Shown here one piece after another: positions 59,780-64,000 of a DNA stretch of 64,000 bases (position 1 is its first letter; every line of letters begins with the position of its first letter). The notes below the pieces were generated by a model. That model was not told where the DNA came from. It worked only from the letters and a program-made list of their open reading frames with translations, and did no database searches. Where the stretch lies: assembly GCA_009823395.1 (NCBI GenBank), contig CM020514.1, positions 6,206,966 through 6,270,965 of the forward strand, in the 5' to 3' direction. This stretch comes from Thamnaconus septentrionalis. Its lineage: Eukaryota; Chordata; Actinopteri; Tetraodontiformes; Monacanthidae. Position numbers and translations under genes: made by a program.

Positions 59780-60830
59780 GTCTCTCCAAACCTATATAAA
59801 ATGTTTTAGTGTTGGGCACCAGACAGAATTCGCACGGTCAGAAAGTTAACTTTAAATCTTTATCTAGATATTTTTTTTAATAGTTGGAAATATGGAGAGA
59901 ACACCCGACTATTGTCTCCTTACAAAATTAACACAACAAGGGAACCAAAAATGAGTTTGCAATATAAGGGTAATTTAAAGTCCAACAAAATTCCTTACAA
60001 CTTAAATGGTGAGCTTCATAGTCAATTTCTCATTAAACATACACATCAAACAAACATTTATGCAAACCTAAATTTCTTGAAAAACACAAACAATCAGAAT
60101 CTCAAAGATCAATATTCCAATATTCAAATTAATCCTTTCAATGTGTAAGCAAGTGTGTGTGGTCAGGTAGAGTTCAGTTCAGTTCATAAATGTGGTGTGT
60201 GTGTAGTCCTGTTCAGTTCAGTTCATGAGGGTGAATATAGGTGTGTGTGTGTGTGGTCAGAGAGGGAGAGTTTATGTGAGGAAGAGAGAGAACTTGTGAC
60301 TTCAGCAGCCAGGTGGAGAAGCCTGGAGAATGAGGAGGTGAAGGGACTTAGCTGAGGGAGAGTGGGTTTTGGTGTTCCGAACAGGTGACTGTTTGCCTGT
60401 TCCAGGGAGTTCACTCTTCTTCCTCCTTAAAGACGCTGGTTGTCTGGTCCACCTCCAGTTCACTCCGGTTGTTCCATTTTCTCTTAATCCACATCCAGGT
60501 TCGTCATCCTTCTCCTGATCTCACTTCTCACTTCCCTTTGGTTCTGCTGCAGCTCTTTTGTTCTTCTTTGTTTGAACTTCCCTCTCCTATTGTCAGCACA
60601 GGTGTCTCTGATTTGTAACTTCCTTCCCCCTCCTCCTTGTGTGATGTCACTTCCCATTTCCACCACTTCCTGTATCCTACCTTGTTACCAGCTATAAAGA
60701 GGCAACAGATGGAGCAGCAATGCTTGACAACAGCAACGTCAAAGCCAGGTGTCATTGCAACAAAAGCGTTGAAATGTGATTAACGGCTGAACACTCAAAG
60801 ATAGAAACAACAAAGTGTGTGTCCTGGGAT
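59780..60830 (-). mobile_element. possible solo LTR
   Basis: About 1 kb without genes, of skewed composition. Read on the minus strand there is a promoter-like CTCTTTATAGCTGGTAAC near 60,690, and an AGATAAAGATTTAAAG polyadenylation-like end near 59,855. A local duplication of GTTCAGTTCAGTTCAT occurs at 60,171-60,227. I saw no clear flanking target duplication or internal retroviral-type coding sequence. Confidence 0.2.
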
Positions 60831-63054
60831 CTTACCAATGCAAACCATGGGTGTATTATAAGAACTGGATACAGGACTCGTAATATGGCGGCACGCCGAT
60901 TTTTTCCCAGTGGCCACTCGAGGTACTGCAGAAAAAAAAATCCCATGGGCCCAAAAAGCGTTTTTCTCATAGACCGCAATACAAAAATAAATGCCTTTAA
61001 AATGGCTGACAGGACAACTGTGACCTCAAACGTGATTCATAGCAAATGTTTCTATTGTAGATTTTTCAGTTATGGTCTTTTAGTCGTTTAAAAAACATGA
61101 TAAAGGCCTCTGGAAGTGGGCAAACTGGGGCACCTTTTAAAAATGTCATCTCAAATCACCGTTCAAAAATTAAAGACACACCGACGAAGAGTCTTAGAAA
61201 ACGAAAAACCATTTATTTATTTAACATAGCCGTATCAGCAGATCAGCTCACACACAGCACACCAGACTCCAGTCACAGTCACTCACCTCTCAGTATTTAC
61301 AGATAGGCACATTCACATTAGGCGTTAACAGCCAGCCACGGCACCAGTTGTAGGTCCAAACCAGCGACGGTCGCGTCCTCCGGGCCCGACGGGAGAGTCG
61401 GACACGGGAGCCTGCTGCTAATCCACCGTGTGTTTAAAGGTTCTGCATTCTGGGCGTCACACTCGCGTCCCCTCCAAATCCCCCTAAACTGATGGTTAAA
61501 ATGAAACTGTGTATAAACTGTGTATACACAGCGTATAACTGTGGGGGTTTTGCTCCTGCCGAGACGAGCAGCAGCAGCAGCAGCAGCAGCAGCGTGGCTC
61601 ATGCAGAGGAGGCAGTAAATATCATTGAAAATTCTTTTTTTTGTTGTCGTCTTGATATTCGAAGTACGGTTTTCGGTGCGTCGGTGTCATTCACCCAGAT
61701 TTGCATGTTAAATTTCTTCAGCAATTAAGAAACCAGGCTAGGTTAATCTTAATTCAATCTGGGGAACAGCTCCAATATTCTTTTGGTTAAATAAATTTTA
61801 AAAAATAGGTTGGAGGAGGGGCCTTCGCCCGTAATAAAGCCAACAAAATTTACATCAACTTGGAAAGCAAACATGAGTTCAGTTCACAGAGGAAAAAAAA
61901 CAAACATTCAAACAAATTCATACAATAAAACAAGCTTTCGCTCGGCGGCGCTAGAGGAAGAGGAGACGAGCTCTTTTGCAAACTCAGGTATCAAACAGTG
62001 ATCAATGCCGCGTTGTAACAGGAGCGCAAAAATAAAAGTAGAAATGTGGTGAAAATACAGGAACTTCGGGGGAAGGGTGGAGGAGAATTTCCAAATGACG
62101 CGTTCGGAAATATTCCTGAATTTTTCACAGTCCTTCATGATGCGCAGGATCTCGCCGACGCCCTTTGACGGAAGAGAGGAGAGGCGAAGAACGGCTGGGT
62201 TCCTTTCTTAAAGGATGCAGGCAGCGGGGAAACAATGACACGAAAAAAGAAAAGAAAATCTGTCCAACTAATAAATCTGAAACACACCTGTGTCTTTGAA
62301 AAAAACACAAAAGGCTGAAGGTTCCAGTGGGGAGTGTTTCCTCCGTCCACCACCAGAGGGCCACAGTGTCCCTCTGAGCTCCGGATATTTACACGTTGAA
62401 CCCAACCTGTACTTCGTACCCACTTGATGCTACATGGCATGAATGACCTCCCTCCCCCCGCCCCGATTCGCCCGCCCACCGGAAAAAAAAAAAAAAAAAA
62501 AAAAAAAAAAGTGATCCTTCAGGAAATGCAGCATGTGAACAGCGAGGGCAGCAGGTCGGGTGAGACGCGGAGCCTCAGAGTGGCTTCTCTTGGGCCTGAG
62601 AGCAGCGGCGTCGGCCGAGGGAAGAGCAGTGAGGCGGAATGACAGATGGAGTGAGGTGAGGCGGAGGAGAAGAGTCCGACCGAGAGGAAGAAGCCGTGCG
62701 AGCGAGGCACGGCAGTCGGAGGTCTCTGCAGTGAGGTCGAAAGTAGAAAAACTGAAAACTCTGGAGGTTTCTTTCTGCTACTGGAGCTCCGCCTTGGCGA
62801 ACACTTCTCAAAAGTGCTTTCCAACGTCGACCTGTTAGATCGTGCAGCTAGACTGAAGGAAGTGCATCGACTGAATGTCTAAAATGAAGACGACGTTGAA
62901 TTTCTACTGGCACTTCACGTCAAAATATCCCACATGATGCCAAACCCACCTCAAGAGTTTAGCTTTTTTTTTTTTTTTTTTTTTAACAATCTACAAGTCT
63001 CGTCCTTTACACGTTCTGCACGCTCCACTTCTGGCTAACACAAGCAGTTCTGGG

Positions 63055-63265
63055 AATCAGTGTTTCATGATGTCACAAAGGGCGCTGGCGCCTCTTCCAG
63101 CTGGGTAACAAACCTTTAACCAGGTGTTGGCTTCGCCCCCTATGGGCCAACTTGAGTTTTTCCACTTCCAAATATGTGCAAAGTATCGGTTTTGGGGAGA
63201 AAACTAAAAGCCTACGTTTTAGCCGGCGGCTGTAAACAGCAGGCTAAATACACTTTGTCTGGAAA
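63055..63265 (-). repeat. TGACATCA-palindrome repeat family, copy 8 (inverted)
   Basis: On the minus strand: TATTTAGCCTGCTGTTTACA, then GGGGGCGAAGCCAACACCTG, then GGAAGAGGC, then GCCCTTTGTGACATCATGAA. It has all blocks in the same order and is one of the best copies for defining the family. Confidence 0.75.
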
Positions 63266-64000
63266 GACTTTCACACAGCTGTTCAAACGGAGTCCAAATA
63301 TGAGAAAAATAAAGGTCTGAAAATGAATACATGACCTCAAGCACCTTTTAGCTCGATGCTGCATTAAAAAGTGCAGATTACACCAATGAACCAACCAAAC
63401 CTGTTCAGAAAGCACCTCCTCAACTCTGCTGCCTCCATCTAATGACAATGTGGAATCTGAGGACAGCCTGGACCTGCTGGTTCTGCGATGCTTTGAGCTC
63501 CTGGTCGCCCATTCAAGCAGGACCATTTCATTTTCAAATGTAGTCGCGCTTACGCGAGCACGAACTGTTGCGTAACTTTAAGCGGAAGCCAATGGGAGCC
63601 TTCGCTCCGGTTCCCAGCCACGAGAGAAATTCATCTGTTCTCGGTTCGCTCGGCGACTGCCGCCTGCTGGCAGTTCGGTGCAACTGCACGACAGAATGTT
63701 TGTAAAGTGTGTGTCAGTAACAGTTCGCACTCCATCGTCCACCTTGGGTTGGCTTGTTCCCTCTTCTAACGCCTCACACACATCACACCCTTTCTGACTG
63801 AAGTTTAGTTTGGGCTGCTCTTCACCACCACTTCAATCATCCCAGAGGAAAATAGAGAGGAAGAAGAGGAGGAGGAGGAGGGGGAGAAAGGAGGATGCGG
63901 ATGACAGGAGGGGAAGCGAACAGGCTCGCTGTCCGCTGGTGACTGTTCGGGCTGACAGAAGCTCCCCCGACGGCTAGTCTCCTTCTGCTGCGGCTCTGCC

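Larger units (their letters stand above)
51450..64000. other. gene-poor right flank
   Basis: No exon I can assign to a known family. Identifiable content: a 21-base poly-T at about 52,866-52,890, a GC-rich non-repetitive block at 53,450-53,720, transposon remnants at 54.3-54.7, 57.1 and 58.8 kb, two copies of the TGACATCA repeat (56.2 and 63.1 kb), an LTR-like AT-rich block at 59.8-60.8 kb, a poly-A run at 62,480-62,510 and one minus-strand ORF at 59,355-59,720. Human neighbours beyond GJA3 (ZMYM2, ZMYM5, PSPC1) were not recognised. Confidence 0.45.

Noticed and set aside
61908..62165. Possible minus-strand exon with GVGEILRIMKDCEKFRNISE
   Set aside because: An acceptor-like AG precedes it and the first residues look protein-like. 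The remainder reads as UTR-like sequence, no family could be named and no partner exon was found.
63827..64000. Possible end of a minus-strand gene at the right edge
   Set aside because: A short frame ending ...IEVVVKSSPN and a pyrimidine-rich minus strand gave no recognisable domain. Too little sequence to judge.

Overview
This is vertebrate nuclear DNA, almost certainly from a teleost and most likely a spiny-rayed (percomorph) fish. Genes are split by GT-AG introns, coding exons are GC-rich in an AT-rich background, there are long AC, AT and GA microsatellites, and many repeats resemble families common in fish. The gene order IFT88 (minus), CRYL1 (plus), two beta-connexins (plus), GJA3 (plus) matches human 13q12.11 (IFT88-CRYL1-GJB6-GJB2-GJA3) in order and relative orientation. 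The window is therefore an ancient conserved block, not an accessory or horizontally acquired region.

Layout. 1-4,646: no exon recognised; 3' part of IFT88 or its flank. 4,647-16,251 (minus): 22 coding exons of ift88, an intraflagellar-transport TPR protein; the last ~75 codons are not visible here. About 16,595-16,790: short head-to-head promoter interval shared with cryl1. 16,788-34,060 (plus): all nine coding exons of cryl1 (L-gulonate 3-dehydrogenase, 312 aa). 36,382-37,170 and 41,063-41,863 (plus): two single-coding-exon beta-connexins of the GJB2/GJB6 group, nearly identical over ~670 bp. 46,975-48,257 (plus): gja3 (connexin 46), whose cytoplasmic tail reads correctly only if one C is removed from each of two C runs. 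Its AT-rich 3'UTR runs to about 51,450. 51,450-64,000: no gene I can name; repeats, possible regulatory DNA and one unexplained minus-strand ORF.

The genes do not form a pathway. ift88 serves cilia and cryl1 serves the glucuronate-xylulose pathway. The three connexins form gap junctions; their mammalian relatives act in inner ear, epidermis and lens. The physical linkage probably matters: in humans, deletions reaching into CRYL1 silence GJB2 and GJB6 (DFNB1), so cryl1 introns are plausible hosts for connexin enhancers.

I found no clearly new biological system. The points most worth checking are the dispersed repeat that carries a near-palindromic TGACATCA core, the sharply bounded gene-conversion-like tract in the beta-connexin pair, the double frameshift in gja3, microsatellites abutting ift88 splice sites, a diverged X-box in ift88 intron 1 and a possible enhancer in cryl1 intron 6.
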